DNA of 64,000 bases, from assembly GCF_026745355.1 (NCBI RefSeq), contig NC_079206.1:24162399-24226398 (forward strand). Reading direction: 5' to 3'. Shown in pieces: positions 24,301-33,690 of this stretch. The notes below the pieces were generated by a model. It was given only the letters and a program-made list of their open reading frames with translations. It was not told the origin of the DNA and ran no database searches. Every line of letters starts with the position of its first letter. Positions within the stretch are counted from its first letter, which is position 1. Position numbers and translations under genes: made by a program. This DNA is from Beta vulgaris subsp. vulgaris. Taxonomy: Eukaryota > Streptophyta > Magnoliopsida > Caryophyllales > Amaranthaceae.

Positions 24301-27300
24301 TAAGTACTCCATTCCAAGAGCAAAGAGAAAAGGAGACATAGGGTCACCTTGCCTAAGCCCTTTATTAGCCTTAAAAGGCCTACTAGAAACACCATTCACA
24401 ACAACAGAATAGGAAACAGTGCTAACACAAGCCATGACCCAGGTTAAAAACTTAGTAGGGAAACCAAGTTCAGCCATGACTGTAGCCAAGAAGGACCACT
24501 CAATGGAATCATAAGCATTTTTAAGGTCTACTTTCACCATGCACCTAGGGGATATGTGCTTAGTTGTATAGCCCTTAATCAATTCTGTAGCAAGCAAAAT
24601 GTTATCAGAGATATTCCTCCCAGGCATGAACCCAGATTGAGCCAAATCAACCACTTCTCCAATCATACAATGCATCCTACTAGTTAAAATTTTTGCAATA
24701 ATTTTATAGAGAACAGTGCACCCATGAACTCTTTCACAAAAGAGGGATTAGCAACTTTAGGGACCAAATTAACTAAGGTGCAATTAATGGCAGGCAGCAG
24801 AACACCAGTATCAAAAAAGTGTAGCACAGCAGTGTAAATATCATGTTTTATAATAGGCCATGATTTTTTTTAAAATAGGTTGTTAAACCCATCTATGCCA
24901 GGAGCTTTGGAGTCAGCAATAGCCTTTAGAGCATCATCAATTTCATGGTAGGTGATAGGCCTAATGAACTCAGAAGCAGCTATGGCACTTACTTGAGCCG
25001 CATTTCGAATCAATAGCAGGTCCACAGCAGGGAGAACAGCAGCAGAAGACCCAACGAGCCTTGTAAAAGCACACTATCTCTTTTTGAATATCATCATTGT
25101 TGTACAAGGCAACACCAATTCAGAGTTGAGAATATCAATACTGTTTCTCAGCACCCTTTCTTTCATTGCCTGAAAGAAGAAATGGCTATTATCATCTCCT
25201 TGCTTCAGCCATTGGATTCTTGATTTCTGTTTAAGAGCTGATTCATCAATCTGTAAAAATTTGTTGAGCTTCAGTTGCTCTTTTTCCTGACAAGCAAGAG
25301 AATTTGAAGTAGGATCATCCTTTAGGAGGGATTGAACCTGATCAACAGCCTTTCTAGTGCTAGCAATTTGATCATGAAGCTTCCCATAGTCTCTTTTATG
25401 CAAATGCTTAATTCGAATCTTAATTCTCTTCAGGTTATCCCACACATGCTCTATAGTCACCCCCACCACTACTGATTCTCAATAATATGCATGAACTCTG
25501 GATGCTCAGCCATGTAATTGAAGAACTTAAAAGGTCTCCCCTTCCCAGGCTCATCAGCACAACACCTCAACACCAATGATGTATGATCAAAAATGCCAGG
25601 ATTCATATATTCAACAGCAAGGGTAGAAAACTTAGTCATCCAGTAGGAGTTCACCAGACATCTATCAATTCTACTAGCAATTCTAGCATCTCCCAGGCCT
25701 TTATTGGTCCAAGGGTAAAAGTGACCACAAGACTTACACTCCACTAGGTCAGAATTAGCAAATAAAGATTTCCTATCATCTAGACCATAGACAACACACA
25801 CTCCAATATGAAGGCTACTATTTTTTTATTTAATCTCACGATGAATCAACTGAACACTTTTCTGCAGGCCATGTAAAGAGGCCATGTAAAGATAGCCTGC
25901 TAGGCTCCCTAGCCAACCAAATCCTCCCTTTAGGAGAGCTCTCACAATTAGTCTCCCATTTCCACTGATTTCCAAACTTTTTCTGAATCTTCACCTTATT
26001 ATGAAGCTTAACTCTGGTTTCAAGCAAAGCAAAGCAAGTGAGTTTATTATCACTAATAAACTTCTTTATTTCACCTATCTTTAGAGGATTACTTAATCCC
26101 CGACATTCCAGGAACAAATGATCATCACCCTGGTGAGAGAGTGAATGAGCTTGACCCTGCTTCATCCACTATGTCTGTTATCACCCCCAGGCCCCTTCAA
26201 ATACTCTACTTCCTTCCCTTTTTGACCCCTTGTTACAATATTCCATGGAGGTGAGCTTCAAGAGATTCGTGTCTCTAGTATTAGCCTGATTAATCAGCAC
26301 ACTATTTGTAGCAACCACCTCAATTACTTCCCTATTATCCTTCGCAGTTCCAGCTTGCTCCTCTAACTGGACAGCCCCCACTGGAATCTCCTAACAACAG
26401 GCTTGGCCACCCACTTTTGCATTGGCTTTGGGACAGCACCTTTCCCCCCTTTAACACCAGCTCCTTTTTTAGCACAATCATGCCCTACAACTTGACATTT
26501 CTTACAAAATGAAGGAGCCCATTCAAATCTGATCCTTTGTTCAATCATTCTCCAGATTCCTCTGCAATCATAACCTTTTGTGGCAGGGGCTTAGTAACAT
26601 CCACCTCTATCAACAATCTTGCAAAAGAGATCCTCTTCTGGTGAGTAGTACACTCATCAGCATACAAGGGGACTCCTATCATACTGCCAATACGACTAAG
26701 AGAGTCCATACTCCAGTAGCTCAAGGGTAAGTTAGGCAACCTAACCCACAATGGGATAACTCTCAGCATTTCATCATGAAAACTAAATTCAGGGGTCCAA
26801 GCCTTGATGATCATTGGCCTATTGTTAAACATATGAGGTCCAGAATATAGAATTTCATTCCTATCATCTATATTATGAAATTTAACCACAAAATAGCCAT
26901 TGTCATGTAAGAAAACATGTGGTTTAGCAACACTATTCCACTCTTTTTCTATATGCCTAAGGATCATACCTATAGAGGGGGTATGACCAACCACATAGAC
27001 AATAAGAGCAGCAGACCATATCTCAGCAAGATGGTTCACCTCATCTTTGTCAAGCTTAGCCACCATCGTCCCTTCTTTCATACTTGGTGCCACAAATTTC
27101 AGTGACGACCCTTTTGCAGTCAAAGATTTCTCCGCAGCCACTTTTGCCCATGGAAGAGGAGAAGGTTGCATTTCCAGCCGACGCACTGCTCCTGATCCAC
27201 CTCCAGTTGCCTCATCCCCATTCCTACAAGGTTCTAGCACATCAGGATCTTCACACCTCTGTTTAGCTAGAGTTTGCTCAGACCCTTGCTTATCTTCTCT

Positions 27301-28616
27301 ACCTGGTTGTTTTATAACCTCCATTGAGGATCGCAATCCTGAGTTAGCCTCAGAACGATGAGCACTAAACACAGCCTTCATTGCTTCAACAATCGAATCA
27401 GATTGGGTTGATGAAACCCTAGTTACTGTTTCATTGGATTGCAAATTTTCCTTTGTATTTGAACCTCCGTGAACTCCTTCCCCTTTACTTGCATTATGTT
27501 GTGGTGACGGTGGTTTTCTCCGACAACCCATTAGTGCCGGAAATAGTTAGCTTGTGACCTAAGCTATTGCTCGACGCTCATGGAGAGAAAACTTATGTAC
27601 CCGTATTTGTCTATTTAGCGAGATAAATTATTCGGCTTTAAAAGAGTTTGATACCATGGAGGAGCAGAAAATTCCCCTCATTTAAATCGAAAGAACTAAA
27701 AATAAGAAAATAAACGGAAAACTTAACGTTGAGTTAGTACAGGGGAACAACAAATAAAAAGTTCAGGGTACAACTTGGAAAAAAAGGTCCAGTATAGAAA
27801 CGTAAAACACAAGGGAACCCTACAAAAAGACCCGATTTTATAAGGTTTCTTGCGTAAAATGACTCGTCTTATCATAGTCTCAACTTAATTCTTTAAAACA
27901 GACAAATTGTTGACCAGAAATTTTAAACCATTTTAGGATCTATATTCATTCTTGCGGTCATTTATATGTTTATGGTTATGGTTATTGTCAATTTATGAGT
28001 GTGAGCCACATCTGTATTGCAGGCAAGTCCTTGAGGTGGTTGCTGGTTGCAAGGGTATTGCTGACATAGATCAGCTGGGTCAGAATGTGTACCACAATAC
28101 TTGCAGGTAAATTTTTGAGCATTTATTCATGCTTTCGTAACTTCCAATATGGCGCTTATGAAATTTCACTTATTTTGGTGTTTAAAGAGTTAAATCTAAC
28201 AAAGCCTCAATACAACTATGTTGACCATCAATTACTCTTAAATGATATTTACTATATGAATGTATTTTAAGATAAAAAAATCCAATGATTTAATTTTTAT
28301 AATTCTTTTCTATCATTTTTTTTTGAGGGGGTTCGTTTCTATCATAGTATAACATATATTAGTCCTCAAAGTAAACATTAGAGAAACTTGCTTTACATAT
28401 AAAATGAAACGGGGGAGTACATTTAGAAGAAAAAAATCTCTTGCACACATTATGCCTAGTGAGCTATATGTTTTTGCTACTATTCTCGTTTAAAAATAAC
28501 TGTCATAATAACGGTGGTTCTAAACCCAATTCTCTGTTTTATGATGCAGGGTCTTCTTTCCCCATGATTTGGATTCGGCTGCTGATGCTCTACTAGCTGG
28601 TAAGGAGAACCACTGA
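15308..28616 (+). CDS. TatD-family deoxyribonuclease (TATDN1-like), 12 exons
   Basis: Predicted metal-dependent nuclease of the TatD family, linked in other eukaryotes to DNA degradation and 3'-5' exonuclease activity. Exons I can join: 15308-15329, 15422-15442, 15543-15643, 15813-15870, 15964-16007, 16152-16232, 19503-19573, 19678-19788, 20946-21028, 21822-22038, 28023-28106 and 28550-28616. They total 960 nt and give 319 residues in one open frame. Family signatures seen: [16 protein letters not shown] (Glu115), FLHMRE (His152), AHSFTG (His177) and ETDSPY (Asp226). The N-terminal HxH pair of bacterial TatD is replaced by DIAVNFT, as known for the TATDN1 subgroup. All introns are GT-AG except intron 1, which starts GCAAGT. 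Introns 6 and 10 are enlarged by transposons, yet all splice sites look intact. No signal peptide is seen. Confidence 0.9.
15330..15421 (+). other. GC-AG intron 1 of the TatD gene
   Basis: Joining ...ATGATAG to ATATAGCAG restores the family residues MIDIAVNF. The intron then starts GCAAGT and ends CGACAG. No GT donor nearby keeps the frame. Confidence 0.75.
17095..17720 (+). mobile_element. RTE-type LINE fragment (3' part), in TatD intron 6
   Basis: Plus-strand translation in shifting frames gives [42 protein letters not shown] and [15 protein letters not shown], matching the order of motifs at the C-terminal end of plant RTE reverse transcriptases. Stops and frameshifts are frequent. The fragment ends in GTTGTTGCTTGC, similar to the short 3' repeats of RTE elements. 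It is dead and 5'-truncated, and lies in the sense orientation of the host gene. Confidence 0.7.
17762..18986. mobile_element. Mariner-like non-autonomous element (outer)
   Basis: The left end TACTACCCTTCGTTTTTAAG and the right end read inward TACTACCTCTGTTTCTAAAA continue into a shared AGATTGTTACACTT, giving an inverted repeat of about 34 bp. Flanking TA dinucleotides (17760-17761, 18987-18988) fit a Tc1/mariner target site. No transposase inside. It carries a second inverted-repeat element. Confidence 0.7.
17901..18862. mobile_element. Mariner-like MITE nested in the outer one
   Basis: The left end CTCCGTTTCTAAATAAGTCC and the right end read inward CTCCGTCTCAGAATAAGTGC, both followed by AACA, are inverted partners. 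CTCCGT-starting ends are typical of plant mariner/Stowaway relatives. The interior (18060-18650) is pyrimidine-rich with a CT dinucleotide run; no real gene was seen in it. Confidence 0.6.
22984..26165 (-). pseudogene. LINE ORF2: endonuclease, reverse transcriptase, zf-RVT
   Basis: The endonuclease start region (26165-25836) contains [11 protein letters not shown] and LLETRVK. More endonuclease sequence follows at 25801-25469 ([23 protein letters not shown]), then a spacer at 25469-25074 with [15 protein letters not shown]. The reverse transcriptase at 24675-23590 includes [53 protein letters not shown] and [10 protein letters not shown] (FVDD instead of the commoner FADD). The zf-RVT-like end at 23322-22984 contains [16 protein letters not shown]. 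Frame breaks at about 25800, 25469, 25074-24700 and 23590-23322 show it cannot encode an intact ORF2 protein. Confidence 0.85.
26181..27531 (-). pseudogene. LINE ORF1: DUF4283-like and zinc-knuckle protein, frameshifted
   Basis: RNA-binding ORF1 protein of a plant L1 element. It starts [12 protein letters not shown] at 27531 and is open for 328 codons, with a DUF4283-like block ([18 protein letters not shown] through [14 protein letters not shown]). The frame is lost at about 26546 where GAATGA overlaps the next frame. The continuation (26548-26363) holds a zinc knuckle, [11 protein letters not shown]. One small indel separates the two halves, so ORF1 is only lightly damaged. Confidence 0.8.
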
Positions 28617-29198
28617 AGAATCTCATTCTGATACACTTGACAGAAATGGTGGTATATGGAGATGAATCAGGCTTATCTTCTTGTGGGCATTTGGAGGAGG
28701 ATTCCCAGCGTGCTGCCTTCTTGCATCACATGAAATCAATATCCGGTCAAGTATTGAACCTAAGAATGCAATTTTGTTTATGTTCGATCTTGGAAGGGAG
28801 CAAGACAGCAGTAATACAGGATCTGAATCCTTTTTTGAGTCGAGCAATATTTTCTTTGTAATCTTAGTTACCATAATTTTTGACAAGGATTTTGCATTCT
28901 GCCGGGTAATTCGTGATTCAGCTGATTATGGAATGTTGAAGCTTTATCAGAGAGCTAATTGTTAATGGGTCTGTATCCACCTTTAAAAATTGAACTTGTA
29001 CACTATTAGAAAATAAAAATAATAACTTGTCCAAGTTACAACAAGAATATATAAATTACATGGTATCGCGACATTTGCTGTTTACAACCATCTGTCTACT
29101 TCCCGCTTATATTCCCTCTGAAAAATTGCTACTTCAAAGGGAGTATAAATTTTAGCCAACTCAGTCTAATTCCTTTTTGAAGGGCTAACAGAAGAAAG
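28617..29198. other. Space between convergent TatD and CP33 genes
   Basis: The two genes converge here and the stretch should hold both 3' untranslated regions. No other gene or repeat seen. Confidence 0.4.
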
Positions 29199-30979
29199 TT
29201 ATGCAGTCTGCTCAGAAAAAGCCTCGGTGTTAGAACGAGATCTGTCGGCTGCCATATTTAGTCGTAAAGATCGCCCTTCCAGTTCCTGGTGCCATAAATT
29301 GCAGAATTAAATCATACCCAATAAAAGATTTAGCTACAGTAGTATGATCCAATGTTTATTGACATTTAAGATCCAATAGACAAAACTCAAATAATGCTTA
29401 CCACCCCATTCATGGCAGAAAGAGCAGATTCAGCAGCATCAGCAGATGAGAAAGTGATGAAGCCAAAACCTCGGGATCTTCCACTCGTTCTATCATATAT
29501 CACCTTGGCACTCAAAAAACCTTGATAGTTTGCAAAGGCATCAGTGAGGCCTTGTGTTGTAACCCCCCATCCGAGATTACCAGCATAGATCTTGTGAGGA
29601 GTATCCACATACCTCTGGTTGCTGTATCGGATTTTTGGTCCCATCACTTTCCTCTCACCACCTCTTGGTACTTCTGGAAAATTGACCCTCACAGTTCGTC
29701 CTCCAACTTGCTGCCCAATTTTACTTCTCAGTTACTAAGAGGGATATTTAATCAGAAACTCAACTAAGTCAAACTTTGTACTGCTGATTAAGTATTTAAG
29801 TTATAAGGTAATTGCAGTCACCTAAAACTGTTCTAAAATTTCACCATCCATTTATGTTTTCCCTGATATAGACATCCACCATCCACTTCACATAAAAACA
29901 GTTATATGGTTTAAATCCGAATGTGCAGACTTCATTTGGGATCAACCATTGGACAATTCTGTTGCCCAAACTCCAGGACAAAGAATACCAAGGATTGGAC
30001 AGGTCAGTTTCATCTGGTGTTGGACTAATTCGAATTTGTTCGAAGGATCAAGATGTCAATGATGTCTCCAAGTGACAAGCAGTTGAAAACTTTCTGCCTT
30101 TTATCAAAGTTTCTCTATTCATGATTGTTTGACACCAAGTAGATAAATAATCTAAAACATAAGGTCACATTATCTCTACATCACTACAATATGCTCTTCA
30201 TAAACAATATATTGATCTTCAAATATTTCTCAGAATCATTAACATCTATCAATTACTAGTATTTAAGAAATTGATACATGGCTCTAACAAAAGAAGAAGA
30301 TAAAGGAACTTACAGAACCATCAAACGTCCGAACGGCCTTTTTCGCCTCATCGATGCTTCCCATGGTAACAAATCCAAACCCTCTGCTCCTATCAGTTAC
30401 CTTATCATATATAATCTGCAATTTTCATGTGGTTAAAAACAACCCATCAGAATTACACAAAATGATCACAAAAATAAAATTAAAAATCAAAACAAGAAAA
30501 TATACCTCAACGGACTGTACTTGACCAGCGTCAGCAAAGACTTCAGACAGTTGGGTTGAAGTCATTGAATAAGGCAAATTACCCACAAAAATCCTGCGAT
30601 CATCATATGAATCGAACCCTTTGTTCTCTTCAAATTGAACTTCTTCTGATTCATCTCCCTCTTCTTCTTCTTCATCTTCATCCTCTTCATCTTGTTCAAA
30701 TTCATCTGGGTTTTCTTCTAATTCATCAGTAATCGAGTCTTCGATATCGTTAACAACAGATGAAGAGTGACATAGATGGAGAGGGAAGAGAACAGGGAGA
30801 GAAGAGATAATGTAATTCTGGGATTTAAGAGTGAGGGTTTTGGGGAAAGGTTTTGTTTTTGGAGATGGGAAATAATTGGGTGAAAGATGGTTCAATGAAG
30901 TTTCACAAGGGAAGAAAGCGAGAGAAGATGAGGATGATGAAGGTGTGACAATGGAAGAAAAAGCTGCTGCTGCTGCCAT
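29199..30979 (-). CDS. CP33: Chloroplast ribonucleoprotein CP33-like, two RRMs
   Basis: Nuclear-encoded plastid RNA-binding protein; this family binds and stabilises chloroplast transcripts. Exons on the minus strand: 30979-30506, 30415-30314, 29710-29402 and 29285-29199. All junctions are phase 0, giving 323 residues. Residues 1-70 are Ser/hydroxyl-rich and fit a transit peptide. About 76-118 is a strongly acidic linker, typical of cpRNPs. RRM1 (about 129-206) has RNP2 IFVGNLPY and RNP1 [11 protein letters not shown]2 (about 232-308) has IYAGNLGW and RGFGFITF. The tail [12 protein letters not shown] resembles CP33 rather than CP29/CP31. The start is the first ATG, with MAAAAAF typical of transit peptides. 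It appears intact; the exact paralogue name is inferred from motif wording. Confidence 0.9.
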
Positions 30980-31256
30980 TGTTAGTTACACAGAGGAGGA
31001 AAGAGGGGTGAAAAGTGGCTTGGTAAATTGGTCGTTGGTTGGGATTGTTTCCCTCCCATATTTGTCTATGGATAAGGTTGTTGATATATACTTCAATTTT
31101 TTAAAATTTCAGTTAGGTTGGTAGGTAAAAATATCAAATCTTTACCACTAAACCAAATGATGCTGGATGATGTATACTTCAATTTTTACGACGAGTTCTT
31201 ACAATATCAAACAATCCCATTTCCCCCTAAACACTAAACTGAGTAATACATTTATG
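30980..31256. promoter_or_regulatory. CP33 upstream region
   Basis: Presumed promoter and 5' leader of the minus-strand CP33 gene. GATATATAC near 31083-31091 is AT-rich, but a convincing TATA position cannot be fixed. Confidence 0.3.
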
Positions 31257-31259
31257 TTA

Positions 31260-31609
31260 GGGTTTGTTCAACAAAACTAGTTGTTATGGTAACTGCTAGC
31301 TGTAGGCCTGTAGTAGTAGCTGTCAGTTGTTATATTAGATGTTAGCTGTCACATATAAGTTGTTAGAGTTTCAGTGATATTTATGATAATAAGTGTTAGG
31401 TAAAACTAGCAGTTTAACAAAAATAAACTATATTCAATCTTTATAAACTACTTCATATGTTATCTCTATCCCAAAAGCTAATATTTTTCATTTTTCTAAT
31501 ACATTCTCGAACACTAAAAGTTGCTTCAAACACTATATTTCACCCTTTTATAATTTTAACTTTATCCAAACACTAAAAGCTACTTGAAAAGCTATTGCCA
31601 AATACTCCC
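31260..31609. mobile_element. Tourist/Harbinger-like MITE, 350 bp
   Basis: A 3-bp TTA flanks both sides (31257-31259, 31610-31612). The ends start GGGTTTGTTCAACAAAACT and, read inward from the right, GGGAGTATTTGGCAATAGCT. TTA duplication with GGG-starting TIRs is typical of PIF/Harbinger MITEs. No coding. Confidence 0.65.
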
Positions 31610-31612
31610 TTA

Positions 31613-32181
31613 TAGATAAAAAAACAAATATATGTCTAGAACTCTCAATTAATCCCCTAGATATACAAGTTTAATGTACTTCAGATGTGCGATTACTTCT
31701 GTTGCTTACTATGTTGGTCTTATCACAAAAATTTCACTTAATTTTGCTATTTATGTTTATGTGGGATGAACAAGGCGACCCTCAAATTAAATTTCATGGT
31801 ACCTATATCACTCTTTGGCGTACATAACTCAGACTATGTAACAGATCAACTAAGTATGAGTGTTTATTGAACAAAAAAGATAACTAATGTTACAAATAAA
31901 TAGCCAAAATTTTGTTCAATTGATTATACGTTAGAAAAAGGAAAAAAGCCCCTTATATAGAAAGTTCGAAAGTTGTCATGTAACACCAAATACACAAGTT
32001 TAAAGATTATGATAGTTTGTCAAATGTTCCAACCAACTCAGTGTAGTACTTGAACATACTCTTTCTTGGTTCACCCTAGTAATAAATTCACTTGTTTCTT
32101 CATAGATATATTGTTGAATTCCATTGATGATCACATGTGAGTGTCCCATATTGGAGAAAGAGGGGAGACTAAACCACTTTA
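31613..32181. other. Intergenic stretch between MITEs
   Basis: AT-rich sequence with no gene or clear repeat seen. Confidence 0.35.
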
Positions 32182-32515
32182 GAACATCTCCAATGGTTGT
32201 AAAATAAGACTTGCTTGCAATTTATAAAAGTTTCTAACTAGTCGCAACCATTGGAGTAAAACAAGCAATATAGCTTGGGTGAGCAATGTTGCTCAAACAA
32301 GCTATATAGCTCGATTTGAAAGTTGTGGGACCTATTTGTTAAATTACCAATGATATGCAAGAATAAGAACTTAGTTGGCAAAGTGGGTTACATTCAAGCT
32401 AGAACTAGTTGTTGCTTGCTATTGGAGTAGTATGTAATTCAAATATATTCTAGCTTATAAAGGTGATATGGTATGACAAGCAACATATGGTTGTTGCTTG
32501 CCATTAGAGATGCTC
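32182..32515. mobile_element. MITE with GAGCATCTC-type termini, 334 bp
   Basis: The left end GAACATCTCCAATGGTTG and the right end read inward GAGCATCTCTAATGGCAAG are inverted partners. Internally GTTGCTTG and CAAGCAA motifs repeat in both orientations. GAGCATCTCCAATGG ends are common in plant Harbinger-type MITEs. A clean target duplication was not seen. Confidence 0.6.
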
Positions 32516-32659
32516 CTCCTATCACCAATTGATTTTAGGACTGAAAATTAATATATATCATATTGACTGCTTGAAACAAGCGCTATATCCTCAGACGAGG
32601 AGGTACTTCTACAATAGTCCAGATGGTGTGAGTTATCTTGGATTGTGGATATTGGTGCT

Positions 32660-32740
32660 TTAGAACCACGTGTGGAAATGAACACATAAGAACTACGTGT
32701 GGGAATGAACACCTTAGAACCACATGTGCGAATGAACACC
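32660..32740. repeat. Three tandem 27-bp units with CACGTG-like cores
   Basis: Units at 32660-32686, 32687-32713 and 32714-32740 differ at a few bases. Each has a near-palindromic core (CCACGTGTGG, CTACGTGTGG or CCACATGTGC) followed by AATGAACAC. Downstream comes an ACCTCAAGTAGC hairpin arm. The same family occurs once, in opposite orientation, at 49436-49560. Confidence 0.85.
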
Positions 32741-33690
32741 TTTTTGCTGAACGTAGAAATGTCACCACCTCAAGTAGCTGATTTTTTTTTTCTAAGAAAG
32801 TTGCTATTCAAGTTAGGAGGTTTGATAAATCTTTAACTGATAGATGTATCTAACACAAGTTTTCGTATAATAAATATTGTTTGTGTATGTAAAAATATTG
32901 TTTGTATTTCGTATAATAAATAAGAGAACTTGAACACAAATAATATTTTCACATATACAAACAATATTTGTTACACGAAAACTTATTTCTAACCCATGGC
33001 CTTGTTAAAGTTTTATCATTCCTCCTCAAGGTAGCGATTTTCATGGTAAAGTCGCCCCATCATATTACGATCGTGAAGTTCCACATGAATTTACGTGAAC
33101 AGTATGAGGGAGAATACATTTGACTTTAATATAAGAACGTCATATTACATGTAAGTTTCTAGCATTATTTTAAGAAAGCCATTTGTAAAGGGAGCATATT
33201 CACTTGCATTGCCCATACTGGTCCAAGTAGATACCAAATATCGCCCTGTAATTCATTATGCTGATCATAGCAAATGACTATTTCACGATCAAATTTTAGG
33301 TTTCAATTTTGCAGATGGACCACTACAGATATTTTTTTCACAGGAAAAAGCAGATTCATTTAGATAGGAACTAGTCTAAATTCTGCGCCTGAAACTCAAT
33401 CCATCCCTGATAGCTGTTGCTAGAAAAAAAAAAAGTAATAAAACTAGTAGAGAAAGAAGCTATATTGGATACAGTAGCATAAGAATATAAACTCTCTTCT
33501 TTCTATTGAGCATTTATCATACATCTCAGGTTCTCTCACTTAAAAATTGAAAAAGAATATGTTAGAAAAATATATAGATTTTCCTTAGTCATACAGTATA
33601 ATAAGGAAAGAGCCACCACATTGCCTGCAGGTCGCCAAGGAATTCCTGATATAGGTGGGTAGAATCATGGCCAATACTCCGATTCAGAAC
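32741..33690. other. Intergenic, 3' of the EAF gene
   Basis: Contains an ACCTCAAGTAGCTG/AGTTGCTATTCAAGTTAGG inverted pair (32765-32820) and an AT-rich near-palindrome around 32860-32990, where AATATTGTTTGTATTTCGTATAATAAAT-like motifs recur inverted. Probably decayed MITEs; no gene seen. Confidence 0.35.

Larger units (their letters stand above)
22832..27616 (-). mobile_element. Nearly full-length L1-type LINE in TatD intron 10
   Basis: A T-run at 22832-22844 marks the 3' poly(A) end on the minus strand. The identical 16-bp direct repeat AGCGAGATAAATTATT flanks the element (22816-22831 and 27617-27632). Inside are ORF1 and an ORF2 with endonuclease, reverse transcriptase and zf-RVT regions, so the copy is close to full length at about 4.8 kb. 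It lies antisense to the TatD gene. Confidence 0.9.

Noticed and set aside
26917..27361. Plus-strand frames in the LINE ORF1 region
   Set aside because: Antisense to ORF1, which has clear LINE motifs.
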